This document shows, one piece after another, positions 7,774 through 16,080 of a stretch of 64,000 nt of DNA. The notes beneath the pieces were generated by a model, which ran no database searches, was not told the origin of the DNA, and saw only the letters and a program-made list of their open reading frames with translations. Position numbers and translations under genes: made by a program. This DNA is from Candidatus Poribacteria bacterium. GTDB lineage: Bacteria > Poribacteria > WGA-4E > PCPOR2b. Numbering within the stretch: position 1 is the stretch's first letter; every line of letters begins with the position of its first letter. The DNA lies in the NCBI GenBank assembly GCA_003635265.1, contig PYIZ01000052.1, positions 184,414 through 248,413 on the forward strand, given 5' to 3'.

Positions 7774-8730
7774 TTAAATAATTTTCAATTCGTCATCTGA
7801 ATCTTGGTCATCGAGTTCTTCTACAAGTTCGGTGGCTATATGGTGGAACGCTTGGGATTGCGGTGAATCGGGGTGGGATGCAACGATGGGAACACCGAGA
7901 TCACCCGCGGTGCAGACTTCAGCATCAAGGGGAATTTCTCCCAAGAACCGGGTTCCCAGTTTTTCACTGAATTTGCCCCCACCATCCCTGCGGAAGATGT
8001 CCGTTCTTTCCCCGCAGTGGGGACACGCAAAGTAACTCATGTTTTCTACGACGCCCAGAATTGGCACGCCCAACTTGTCAAACATAGCGGCACCGCGCCG
8101 GACATCGGCGAGGGCGACATCCTGCGGCGTCGTTACAATCAGACCACCCGTCAGCGGAATCGATTGCGTTAGAGAGAGCGCGACATCCCCTGTGCCGGGG
8201 GGCAAGTCGATAATGAGATAATCGAGTTCACCCCAAATCACATCGCCCAGAAATTGACGGACTGCACTGTGTAGCATGGGTCCTCGCCAAATCAACGCCT
8301 GCTCATCGGGGACAAGGAATCCGATGGACATCAGTTTGATACCGTGTCGGACGATCGGGATGAGTTTCTTTTCGGGACTGGTCTGCGGTTGCTCCTTCGC
8401 GCCCATCATGGTGGGGATGCTGGGTCCGTAGGCGTCTGCATCCATTAGTCCGACCTGTGCCCCGTTTTGCGCCAACGCTATTGCGAGATTGGTGGCAACG
8501 GTTGATTTACCAACGCCGCCCTTTCCACTCGCCACAGCAATTTTAGACTTAACGTTTGGGATGAGGATATTTTGCGGTTGCCCTTGGTTGGGCATCCCCA
8601 TCTGCGGGGCGGTGGGTCTGCCAGCCGGTGCTGCATCTGCCATTTTGAGCTCTGGATGACTCGCCATGCGTGGCTTGGCTGCCTCTGGATTTTTTGATTC
8701 TGTCTTTTTATCTTTCTTAAAAAAGTTCAT
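7774..8730 (-). CDS. mrp: Mrp/ApbC family P-loop ATPase (Fe-S carrier)
   Basis: 318 residues. An Ala/Pro/Met-rich N-terminal stretch (1-60) precedes a deviant Walker A, GKGGVGKST at 69-77, DADAYGPS, the conserved DLPPGTGD motif, and a CPHC pair near residue 236 that in this family bridges an Fe-S cluster between two subunits. The usual N-terminal DUF59 (MIP18) domain is absent. Its start codon overlaps the stop of the upstream cysteine desulfurase (TAATG), so sulfur mobilisation and Fe-S delivery are translationally linked. Confidence 0.92.
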   Translation of the reverse strand: MNFFKKDKKTESKNPEAAKPRMASHPELKMADAAPAGRPTAPQMGMPNQGQPQNILIPNVKSKIAVASGKGGVGKSTVATNLAIALAQNGAQVGLMDADAYGPSIPTMMGAKEQPQTSPEKKLIPIVRHGIKLMSIGFLVPDEQALIWRGPMLHSAVRQFLGDVIWGELDYLIIDLPPGTGDVALSLTQSIPLTGGLIVTTPQDVALADVRRGAAMFDKLGVPILGVVENMSYFACPHCGERTDIFRRDGGGKFSEKLGTRFLGEIPLDAEVCTAGDLGVPIVASHPDSPQSQAFHHIATELVEELDDQDSDDELKII

Positions 8731-9947
8731 TATACTTCTCCATTTTCTGGTATTGCTGCTTCATAGTTGCCATTCTGCACCATTTCATATAGCGGGGATA
8801 GTTCACGCAACCGGGCGACTTGTGCTGCGACACACTCTACAACTGTATCAACCTCCGCTGTTGTGTTGTAGCGTCCCAATCCAAACCGGATAGCACCAAG
8901 AGCAAGCTCATCTTTAACGCCCATCGCACGTAGGACGTAGGAGGGTTCAACAGAGTCGGAATTACAGGCTGATCCCGATGAAAGCGCGATCTCTTTTAAG
9001 CCCGATAGTATCGACTGGCTTTCGACAAACTCAAAACTCAGGTTGAGGTTGCCGGGAACGCGTTTTGTCGGATGTCCGTTGAGGTGGATTAGCTCGATTC
9101 GTTTAGACAATCCGTGATAGAGCTGCTCACGTAGCGCAGTGATTCGTGTCGCTTCTTCCGTCATCTCCCTCTTGCAAAGTTCACACGCTGCCCCAAAACC
9201 GACGATGCCGGGGACGTTGAGCGTCCCCGATCTGATGTTATTCTCTTGACCGCCGCCGTGTAGCAGCGGGTACAACTGGAGCGGTGGGGCCTTCTTGCGG
9301 ACGTAGAGGGCACCGATTCCTTTGGGACCGTACATTTTGTGGGCGGTAAAGGACATTAGATCTACTTTTAATTTATCCACATCCGATTCAATTTTGCCGA
9401 TCCCTTGCGTCGCATCAGAATGGAAAAGTATACCATATTTCTCCGCGATTTCGCCCACTTCTGTGATGGGATTTATCGTTCCGACTTCGCCGTTGACGTA
9501 GATGAGGCTAATCAGTACGGTCTGGTCTGTGATAGCATCTTCGACCTGCTGGGGCTGAACCAGCCCATACTTGTCCACGGGAAGGTAGGTCACATCAAAT
9601 CCTGATTCCTCTAACGCCTCGCATGAATCCAAAACTGCGTGGTGTTCGACGGTACTGGTGATGATATGATTTCCACGATTTTTGTATTGATAGGCGACCC
9701 CCTTGACCGCAAGATTATCCGATTCCGTCGCGCCACTGGTAAAGATGATTTCCCCTTCTGAACAACCAATAAGATTTGCGACCTGATCGCGTGCAGTGTC
9801 CACCGCATCCTTCGCATGTTCTCCGAATAGGTGTGTGCTACTAGCAGCATTCCCGAAATGATTTGTCAGGTATGGCATCATCGTCTCTAGCACCCGTGGG
9901 TCGAGGGGTGTGGTGGCGTGGCTGTCCATGTAGATTGGTTGTGACAT
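8730..9947 (-). CDS. iscS: Cysteine desulfurase (IscS/NifS family)
   Basis: 405 residues, a PLP-dependent enzyme that releases sulfur from cysteine for Fe-S cluster and thiolation pathways. Visible are the N-terminal MDSHATTPLDPRV, the SGATESDN cofactor segment, the PLP lysine in SFTAHKMYGPKG, and the sulfur-accepting Cys in SSGSACNSDSVEPSYVLRAMG near residue 330. The long active-site loop is that of IscS-type group I enzymes. It is directly coupled to the Mrp ATPase downstream; no scaffold IscU gene is present here. No obvious promoter is visible in the 145-base gap upstream. Confidence 0.93.
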   Translation of the reverse strand: MSQPIYMDSHATTPLDPRVLETMMPYLTNHFGNAASSTHLFGEHAKDAVDTARDQVANLIGCSEGEIIFTSGATESDNLAVKGVAYQYKNRGNHIITSTVEHHAVLDSCEALEESGFDVTYLPVDKYGLVQPQQVEDAITDQTVLISLIYVNGEVGTINPITEVGEIAEKYGILFHSDATQGIGKIESDVDKLKVDLMSFTAHKMYGPKGIGALYVRKKAPPLQLYPLLHGGGQENNIRSGTLNVPGIVGFGAACELCKREMTEEATRITALREQLYHGLSKRIELIHLNGHPTKRVPGNLNLSFEFVESQSILSGLKEIALSSGSACNSDSVEPSYVLRAMGVKDELALGAIRFGLGRYNTTAEVDTVVECVAAQVARLRELSPLYEMVQNGNYEAAIPENGEV

Positions 9948-10023
9948 TGCGGATTACCTCTATCGTTCCTATGCTTTACAAACCTTCAAGATCCGTATTA
10001 AAAGAAAGGGCAAAATGCTAAAA

Positions 10024-10056
10024 TCGTGAAACGTGATTCGTGAAACGTGAAAACAA
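10024..10056. repeat. Short degenerate tandem repeat (TCGTGAAACGTGA type)
   Basis: Two copies of TCGTGAAACGTGA, followed by AAACAAT, sharing GTGAAACGTGAAAACAAT with the tract at 7691-7710. Located between iscS and the sulfite-oxidase-family gene. Confidence 0.7.
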
Positions 10057-10092
10057 TCTGTCGATCGGTCCGGGCAGGCTAGGGAGCCCAAC

Positions 10093-11364
10093 TTATGCGG
10101 CAATCAAAACGGGCAACCTATGAATGACATTCCCGAGGTATCCTTTCGGATTCCACGGTTGACTGAAAGGTTGTGCCTCCCCTTTATCGTCAAACGCTCG
10201 CGCCCATATTTCGTAGTACCCTCTGTTCCCGAAGATGATTTCAGTTTCCCAATGATACCAAGCGTAGCGATTCGCCGGTTGAATCAATCGGGTCTCTTGC
10301 CACCGGATACCAAAGTCTGTGGAGATGTAGACCTTATCGACCTTGTTCTCTCCGCCCCAAGCGTGACCTCCTACCTTAACAGGTGTACCTATTTTGACGG
10401 GAGTTTTCGATTGAGGTTTGGTGATGAGTGATTTAACCTTTCCTGACGTGGTGATTATCATCTCGTTTTTCGGGGGCTTGCTCCCCGGCGCCGGTGGATA
10501 TGCCGGTACGCGATAGGAATATCCGGTCATTTTCTCTGAGTCGTGAACTTGATCTCTGACCCATATACGGTTGAGCCATTTCTGCATCGCACTGCCGATC
10601 CAACCCGGCACAATCAATCTTGCAGGGAATCCGTGGGCTGCGGGAAGATCCTCTCCATTCATCTTGAAGGCAATCAGTGTGTGATCATCCATCGCCTTCT
10701 CAATCGGAATGCCTCGCGAAAATTGTTCCCCTGAACCGATTGGTAGGTCTTCACCGTAGTTGCCGGTGTAGATAGCAGCTTCTTTTAAGCCTGCAGCTTT
10801 CAAGACATCGCGCAAGCGTACCCCGGTCCATTCGCTGCAACCGACCGCGCCACGAATCCACGGCGTCCCGTCGACTTTCGGTGTGAACAGACTTCTGCCG
10901 TTCCCGGCACATTCTACCACCACCTGCATAGTCACCTGCGGGAAACGGATTAGGTCGTCCATCGACAGTGAGAGTTTTTTGTGAACTTCGCCGTCAATCG
11001 TCAATTTCCAACCGTTTAGGTCACCGCTTTTGGCGCGTTCTGGTATGCCGCTGTTATTGCGGACGAAGTGTCGGGCGGTAGGGGTCACATCATCGTTGAG
11101 TAGGTGTGGGGCAAACTCACCGTTAAAGGGTTGCTCTGAGTGGACGATCATATTCGGCTTGGGAAGTAGATCTTGTTCAACGTCCGCCCACGCAGCGGGA
11201 ACGAGTCCTCTGCCAAATAGACCTCTCATGGCAGCATCTGAACCGGCACCGAAGATCCCCAGACCGGCGAGTGCAGCACCTTTGCCTATCGTTGCAAGGA
11301 AGTGTCGCCGGGAGGAAAAAGTGGCTTCAAAATTATTTGTAGAAACGTGCTCTTGTTTCATCAT
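10093..11364 (-). CDS. Tat-exported sulfite-oxidase-family molybdoenzyme
   Basis: 423 residues from the ATG at 11364, which has GGAG upstream; a 12-residue longer start at 11400 is less likely. The twin-arginine signal SSRRHFLATIG is followed by a hydrophobic stretch, so the protein is exported folded. The molybdopterin domain contains the Mo-ligating Cys in VVVECAGNGRSLF (about C152) and HGFPARLIVPGW. A C-terminal Mo-co dimerisation domain follows (VKVGGHAWGG ... NPKGYLGNVIHR). The electron acceptor is unknown; no heme domain is fused and no cytochrome gene is adjacent. Sulfite is a likely but unproven substrate. Confidence 0.88.
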   Translation of the reverse strand: MMKQEHVSTNNFEATFSSRRHFLATIGKGAALAGLGIFGAGSDAAMRGLFGRGLVPAAWADVEQDLLPKPNMIVHSEQPFNGEFAPHLLNDDVTPTARHFVRNNSGIPERAKSGDLNGWKLTIDGEVHKKLSLSMDDLIRFPQVTMQVVVECAGNGRSLFTPKVDGTPWIRGAVGCSEWTGVRLRDVLKAAGLKEAAIYTGNYGEDLPIGSGEQFSRGIPIEKAMDDHTLIAFKMNGEDLPAAHGFPARLIVPGWIGSAMQKWLNRIWVRDQVHDSEKMTGYSYRVPAYPPAPGSKPPKNEMIITTSGKVKSLITKPQSKTPVKIGTPVKVGGHAWGGENKVDKVYISTDFGIRWQETRLIQPANRYAWYHWETEIIFGNRGYYEIWARAFDDKGEAQPFSQPWNPKGYLGNVIHRLPVLIAA

Positions 11365-11430
11365 CCTGTCTCCACCTAACGCATAATTATCAGGCAACAA
11401 CGATGGGAGTTGTTCGCTTGCATATTCTAG

Positions 11431-11631
11431 CTAACCCTCCAATTCATACCATATAGAAATAATAGTTTGGCTTGGTTCTGCACTTCCTCCACATGATGAT
11501 TGCTTTATATCTATAATTTTGATTCCAGGATTAGCATTAAGCCAAGCATTAATCTCCCCCTCAAGATTCAATGCTATTTTTGATATTCTACGAAAGTAAC
11601 CGCCCGATATTGCAAATATTTTAGTTTTCAT
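11431..11631 (-). CDS. Small protein of 66 aa, Cse60-like
   Basis: A short gene with a good ribosome-binding site (AGGGGT a few bases before the ATG). The pattern EINAWLNANPGIKIIDIK followed by a beta-strand SIWYE resembles the small Cse60-type family (a helix, then two strands). It is 35 bases downstream of the HNH nuclease gene and co-oriented. Function is unknown; the similarity is from memory of the family pattern and needs a profile search. Confidence 0.55.
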   Translation of the reverse strand: MKTKIFAISGGYFRRISKIALNLEGEINAWLNANPGIKIIDIKQSSCGGSAEPSQTIISIWYELEG

Positions 11632-11666
11632 GGTGACCCCTTTTTTCGTTCATTACCATAGCTAAG

Positions 11667-12620
11667 TTACCGTCTGAGCACTTCTTCACGATGCCAAGCT
11701 AAGGCATCTTGAGCTGGGTAAAGTTGATTGAGTTCCGGCAACAGTATGGATTTGTCCTGAAGTTCCGTTAACATCCACTCTGTTGGTCGTTGATCAGACA
11801 TGAGCGGCGAAACAAGCACCTGATAGGTTTGGCTCACGGAGAGTAATCCCTTATCAAAACTCCAATGGTGCAATTTGCAAAGCGAGATTCCATTCCTGAC
11901 ATCGTCATTCTTTGAAATGCGAAATGGGATAATATGTGCAGCGTCAGTCGCGCTTTCTCCATCCATTGTCACAATACGCAGCCGACAGACAGCACAAGTA
12001 TAATCGTATAGTCCCATAATCGCCTGCCGGAAACCTGCATTACGAATTGGCGATTCTTCTGGGATTGGTGCTATCGGTTTCTGAGGTGAAAAGGGTTGTT
12101 CAACTTCGTTGATTAGTGCCTGTTCATACTCTGTAATCTGTTTCCCTTCCGCAATAAGTCCTTCGATTTCACCCTTGAAGTCTAGAAGATAGACGTAGAT
12201 AAGGGTCTGACGGATTATCTCTCGATTACTGGCATCGGTAAGTAAAACAAAGAGGTCATCATCCAAATTCACGTATGCGATAACTTCACGGAGGCGAGAA
12301 ATCGCTGTAATTCGATCGGCAACGTCTAATACCTTTTCGTATCCAGCGTTTGGGTGGAGATGCCAGAATCCATCACTTTTTAAGTGGAAAAATGGCAGGG
12401 CGATATTAGGTTTCCGATCCGTTACTTTTGACCAATATTTCATGAAAGTCTCTGCCAAGTCTGGGAAGAGGTAAATTTTGTTTTCTTGAATCTGCCCTCG
12501 CTCAATCAATTCAATAACGGCTAACAGCAGAAGCGGCTTGTGAGGAGCGACTCCGTGTGCCCTGTCTACCCGCAAGCGTTTCATCTTTTGGACATATTTT
12601 TGTAGGATATCGGTAGACAT
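11667..12620 (-). CDS. HNH endonuclease with a phosphorothioate-DNA-binding-type N-terminal domain
   Basis: 317 residues. The N-terminal half (RVDRAHGVAPHKPLLLLAVIELIERG ... LPFFHLKSDGFWHL, split here for length) matches the sulfur-binding domain pattern of type IV restriction enzymes such as ScoMcrA that recognise phosphorothioated DNA. The C-terminal half is an HNH nuclease: CAVCRLR, then DAAHIIPF, NGISLCKLHHWSFDKGLL. It would cleave modified incoming DNA. No dnd/ssp modification genes are in the window, consistent with a stand-alone defence gene in a host lacking this modification. The two-domain reading is from pattern recognition. Confidence 0.8.
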   Translation of the reverse strand: MSTDILQKYVQKMKRLRVDRAHGVAPHKPLLLLAVIELIERGQIQENKIYLFPDLAETFMKYWSKVTDRKPNIALPFFHLKSDGFWHLHPNAGYEKVLDVADRITAISRLREVIAYVNLDDDLFVLLTDASNREIIRQTLIYVYLLDFKGEIEGLIAEGKQITEYEQALINEVEQPFSPQKPIAPIPEESPIRNAGFRQAIMGLYDYTCAVCRLRIVTMDGESATDAAHIIPFRISKNDDVRNGISLCKLHHWSFDKGLLSVSQTYQVLVSPLMSDQRPTEWMLTELQDKSILLPELNQLYPAQDALAWHREEVLRR

Positions 12621-12686
12621 CTTTTTTCGTATTCTATAACAATCATTCAGGGTTAATCAGCCACAAAGTCGCTGAAAGTTTAATCC

Positions 12687-13688
12687 CTAATGAAAGTGGA
12701 TTGGTAGGTCACGCACCGTCTCAATGATTCGATCCTCCAGATCATCGGCATCGCTGTCCGGCACGCGGTTGTGTTTATCCATCCAAGCGATGTTTTCTGC
12801 AACACTCTCCACAGCCGGCGTTTCTGGCTGAAATTCGGGTATATCTCGCGCGAGTTTTGTACCGGTATAGATTTGTGTATGACCGAAGTTTCCGCTTAAT
12901 CCCCGGAACCGTTCTGGTGCAATGGCGATGAGTGTCTCTTGGGGGACATGGACGATTTCGGCTTTGACACCTAATGCTTGGGCGACGGTGTGGTGCCATT
13001 CGTCCCATGTCCGCGCCTCCGGGTGGACGATGTTGTAGACCTGACCGAAACATTCTGACCGTTCGAGCACCTCCGCAAATCCTACCCCCGCGTCACGCGA
13101 TGAAAGAAATTGGAAGTAGTTCAGTCCGTCCCCCGCTGAAAGGATCGGCTTGCCTTTGCGTAGGCGGTCAATCCAACTCCCGTCACCTCCGACCTGTCGA
13201 TGCACCAGCATTCCGGGTCCGTGCGTGTAGGACGGCTTGAAGATTGTTACGGGAAAACCGTCTTCGGCGTGTGCGTCTAGGAGTAGCTGGTCCGCAGCGA
13301 TCTTGCCCCGCCCGTATTCAGAAGTCCCGTTTAAGGGAGCGGTTTCAGGGATGTTGACGCCGCTAAACGGAAAGGGTGGTCCGTAGGTCATGACCGTTGA
13401 ACAGTGGATAAATCCGTCTACCCGTCCACGAAACGCTCTCAGCGCAGAGGCGGCATCGGCGGCGTTATAGGAGATCATGTCGATGACAGCGTCAAACTTT
13501 TCGGCACGCATCCTGTTCTCAAAATCGTCGCGGTCTTGACGATTTCCGTGGATGACCTGTATATCCGATGGGGGTGCATCTGGGTGCTGTCCACGATTGA
13601 ACATCACCACCTCGTGATTCCGCTTGAGCAGTGCTGCGACAATCCCACGACTGATATTTCCGGTGCCACCGATAATTAACACTTTCAT
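12687..13688 (-). CDS. NAD-dependent epimerase/dehydratase-like SDR protein
   Basis: 333 residues of the extended short-chain dehydrogenase family. The N-terminal Rossmann motif is GGTGNISRGIVAALL; a YGRGK segment near residue 126 would supply the Tyr-x-x-x-Lys pair. Substrate is unknown, probably a nucleotide sugar or related carbonyl compound. GAGAGGG precedes the ATG. It is followed after a repeat-containing spacer by a second SDR gene (13852-14613) and two Gfo/Idh enzymes, a layout typical of sugar catabolic gene clusters. Confidence 0.82.
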   Translation of the reverse strand: MKVLIIGGTGNISRGIVAALLKRNHEVVMFNRGQHPDAPPSDIQVIHGNRQDRDDFENRMRAEKFDAVIDMISYNAADAASALRAFRGRVDGFIHCSTVMTYGPPFPFSGVNIPETAPLNGTSEYGRGKIAADQLLLDAHAEDGFPVTIFKPSYTHGPGMLVHRQVGGDGSWIDRLRKGKPILSAGDGLNYFQFLSSRDAGVGFAEVLERSECFGQVYNIVHPEARTWDEWHHTVAQALGVKAEIVHVPQETLIAIAPERFRGLSGNFGHTQIYTGTKLARDIPEFQPETPAVESVAENIAWMDKHNRVPDSDADDLEDRIIETVRDLPIHFH

Positions 13689-13729
13689 ACTTGAACACCC
13701 TCTCCTTATTGCAGATTAAACAGATGGTA

Positions 13730-13850
13730 CAGATGACACAGAGAAAAATAGAAAACGGGAAAACGAGATTAAAAAACTTTGCGTCCTTGCACCTTGGCGA
13801 CTTTGCGTTTCACTCGCGCAGATTCGTGGAAAAATCTGTGTCAACCTGTA
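13730..13850. repeat. Dispersed CACAGAGAA / CGCGCAGATTCGTGG-type repeat
   Basis: Intergenic spacer containing ACACAGAGAAAAA, TTTGCGTCCTTGCACC and TCGCGCAGATTCGTGG (13814-13829). The last 16-mer recurs exactly at 52873-52888 in another spacer that also starts with a CACAGAGAA motif. Interpreted as a degenerate dispersed palindrome of the kind common in environmental genomes. Confidence 0.55.
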
Positions 13851-13851
13851 A

Positions 13852-14613
13852 TCAACGTCTCTCTGGGATTTCGGGCCAGTTGTATTCTGGGCGATAGCCG
13901 AGCTCCTCGGCAGTCTGTTTCCAATCGAATCGGGAATCTTCGCGACCTGCGACCACGTGGTAAGAACCGTACATTACATCTTGGGTTTCGATTGCTAGCT
14001 CGACTGCCTGTGCCACATCGCGTGGGTCAACATATACAAACCACGGTTCGGTTGGGTTGTCAGGTGCTTGGGGACCGGGGTTATGTCCATCGCCGGCGAT
14101 GACACCGGGACGCAGGTGGATAACGCTCAACCCGTGCGCTTGGTAGTAAGCCTCCCCAACCTGTTCACCCAAGTATTTCGCAAGGGCGTAGTACAGTCCG
14201 CCCGAATTGAACGTAAACGGCGCCCCGACACGGTAGGGCAACTCATCCCCCGGAAGCGGACTACAGGCGGAAATACTCGAAATATTGACAAGTCTTTGCA
14301 CTCCACTCGTCGCACAGGCTTCGGCGACGTTCCACGTCCCCTTGACCATCACATCGGCGAATAGCCATGCCGGCTTGTCGAAACGCTCGCGTACCAACGC
14401 CACAAGATGGATAACGGCATTATGCCCTTCACAAATCTTTTCAATCTCCTCATAGTCCATTAGATCCGCTTGCACGAAGGGCAGATCCTTGAATTCCGGT
14501 TTTGGCTCGACCCTATCGGTGAGTGTGAGTTCATATTTGGATCGGAGGCGTTCGATGATAAAACCGGCGAGATACCCCGCTGCACCGGTGATGAGGATTT
14601 TCTTGATTGTCAT
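13852..14613 (-). CDS. NAD(P)-dependent SDR epimerase
   Basis: 253 residues, extended SDR fold. Rossmann glycine motif GAAGYLAGFIIERL at the N-terminus, acidic residue at the end of beta-2 (LTDRVE), HLVAL, SSISA and the catalytic YYALAK (YxxxK) near residue 145. AGGAG lies upstream of the ATG. Likely acts on a nucleotide sugar or uronate; the shorter length than classical GalE suggests a uronate dehydrogenase-like or uncharacterised subgroup, which is inference. Confidence 0.82.
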   Translation of the reverse strand: MTIKKILITGAAGYLAGFIIERLRSKYELTLTDRVEPKPEFKDLPFVQADLMDYEEIEKICEGHNAVIHLVALVRERFDKPAWLFADVMVKGTWNVAEACATSGVQRLVNISSISACSPLPGDELPYRVGAPFTFNSGGLYYALAKYLGEQVGEAYYQAHGLSVIHLRPGVIAGDGHNPGPQAPDNPTEPWFVYVDPRDVAQAVELAIETQDVMYGSYHVVAGREDSRFDWKQTAEELGYRPEYNWPEIPERR

Positions 14614-14754
14614 ACGTTAATTTTCTCCTGCCTGATAAGAATGAAAGCGGGAAAGTGAGAAGGGGAGACAATGAGAGAAAGAGGGACTTTTAACGCAATG
14701 GCACAATAGTGCAATGTCGCAAAGAAAAATCTTTATTATTTTGGCTCATGTTAA

Positions 14755-14807
14755 GGAATCGTGCAAAGAAACCGAGTTTTGAAGAAAAAACTCGGTTTCT
14801 CTTTGCG
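14755..14807. repeat. Long dispersed palindrome (AGAAACCGAGTTTT arms)
   Basis: Arms 14767-14780 and 14787-14800 are perfect 14-bp inverted repeats with a 6-base loop, extended outwards with a 2-nt bulge. The same arms, preceded by the same CTCATGTTAAG motif, recur at 22316-22378. Possible terminator, but the symmetric AT-rich arms and a second copy suggest a REP/MITE-like element. Confidence 0.75.
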
Positions 14808-14865
14808 TCCTTGCGTTCCTTTTCCTTCCCATTTTCTGGTTTTCACACTTTCTCACCTGCTGCTT

Positions 14866-15876
14866 TTAATTGGCGTTTGAATCGACCTTTACAAAGCCGC
14901 CGGTATCCTGGCTTTTGATAGCTGCCTCAATTAATGCGAGGGTGTGCATCGCGTCCCCAAAGTCCGACCGGATCAGTGAGCGATCACCTGTTTCGATGGC
15001 GCGAAGCCATGCGTGGATCTTATCGAGACCGATGCTATTTTCAGCGGGCACCGGTTCATTAAAGTCGTTTCCATGTAAATGGCCGACGATTCGGTCGCCG
15101 TTGCGACCACCCCGTGCATCTGCCCGAAGGCGTAAATGTGGACCAATAACCTCTAGCTCGAAACCGCCCCCTTTCGTGCCGCAGTGGTTCATGTGCGTAC
15201 CGAAGACACCGTTTTCAAGTTCGTACATCATCTGGATGGCGTTTTCGGCATCAAACTCGGTTCGATCCAGTGCCATATTCTTGGCACCGATTGCGTGTGC
15301 CCGAACCGGCTTGACGTTCCCCATGACAAAGCGGGCACAATCGAGGATATGGATTGCTTGCTCGGCGAGGGGCCCTCCGCTGATTTGGCGTTGCAAGAAC
15401 CACGGTGACATCCGAAAGCTGAGGTAATACTCGACTGTACAGACTGTGTGAACGAGATGCACCGTTTCATCCGCCAACAACTCTTTCAGTCGCTCGTAGA
15501 TTGAGCCGTAGCGTAGTTGAAAGCTGACTGCATTAATCACCCCAGCATCCTCAATATGTGCAAGACATGCACGTCCATCAGCGATATTTAAGGCAGGCGG
15601 TTTTTCAATCATCAGGTGGATACCGCGTTCACAAGCATATCGTATTGGCTCAAGACGCACAGGGGGTGGTGTAGTGATGATCAGTCCATCCATTTCAGCA
15701 TCAAAGAACCGCTCAAGGTCATCTGTGACGATTTTCGCGCCTGCTCTCGTCCCAAGTTCCTGTGCCGCCGGCAGATGTATATCGTGAACTGCGACAACTT
15801 GTGCGCCGTAGTCAGCAACTCTACCTTCATGGCGGTTTCCCATCACTCCGGCACCGACAATTCCAATTTTCAGCAT
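14866..15876 (-). CDS. Gfo/Idh/MocA family oxidoreductase
   Basis: 336 residues from the ATG at 15876, which is preceded by a canonical GGAGG; the longer frame to 15978 is not supported. N-terminal NAD(P)-binding motif GIVGAGVMGNRH, then the family-typical EKPPALN (catalytic Lys region near residue 95) and a C-terminal alpha/beta substrate domain with the family AEQAIHILDCARF (His for substrate). Probable sugar or inositol dehydrogenase, substrate unknown. The flanking spacers hold related repeats beginning AACGCAATGG. Confidence 0.88.
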   Translation of the reverse strand: MLKIGIVGAGVMGNRHEGRVADYGAQVVAVHDIHLPAAQELGTRAGAKIVTDDLERFFDAEMDGLIITTPPPVRLEPIRYACERGIHLMIEKPPALNIADGRACLAHIEDAGVINAVSFQLRYGSIYERLKELLADETVHLVHTVCTVEYYLSFRMSPWFLQRQISGGPLAEQAIHILDCARFVMGNVKPVRAHAIGAKNMALDRTEFDAENAIQMMYELENGVFGTHMNHCGTKGGGFELEVIGPHLRLRADARGGRNGDRIVGHLHGNDFNEPVPAENSIGLDKIHAWLRAIETGDRSLIRSDFGDAMHTLALIEAAIKSQDTGGFVKVDSNAN

Positions 15877-15954
15877 GTTTCCTCCTTCTACCTCACACCA
15901 AGGCAAGTTCTTCTTAATTTGGAGATGCGTTGATTGGAGACAACGTGAAAACAA

Positions 15955-16015
15955 GGAAATTTTAACGCAATGGCGCAAAGACGCAAAGAAAGACTTTATT
16001 ATTTTTTATTTTTGC
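15955..16015. repeat. Dispersed AACGCAATGGCNCAA repeat
   Basis: AACGCAATGGCGCAAAGACGCAAAGAAAGACTTTATTATTTT-type sequence; a related copy lies at 14692-14743 (AACGCAATGGCACAATAG, then CGCAAAGAAAAATCTTTATTATTTT). Both flank the Gfo/Idh gene in the same orientation. Confidence 0.65.
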
Positions 16016-16080
16016 GTCCCAGCTTCCTAGCGGTTTAGCGTTCCTTTTTCTTCTCGCTTTCCCGTTTTCCTCCTAAATGC

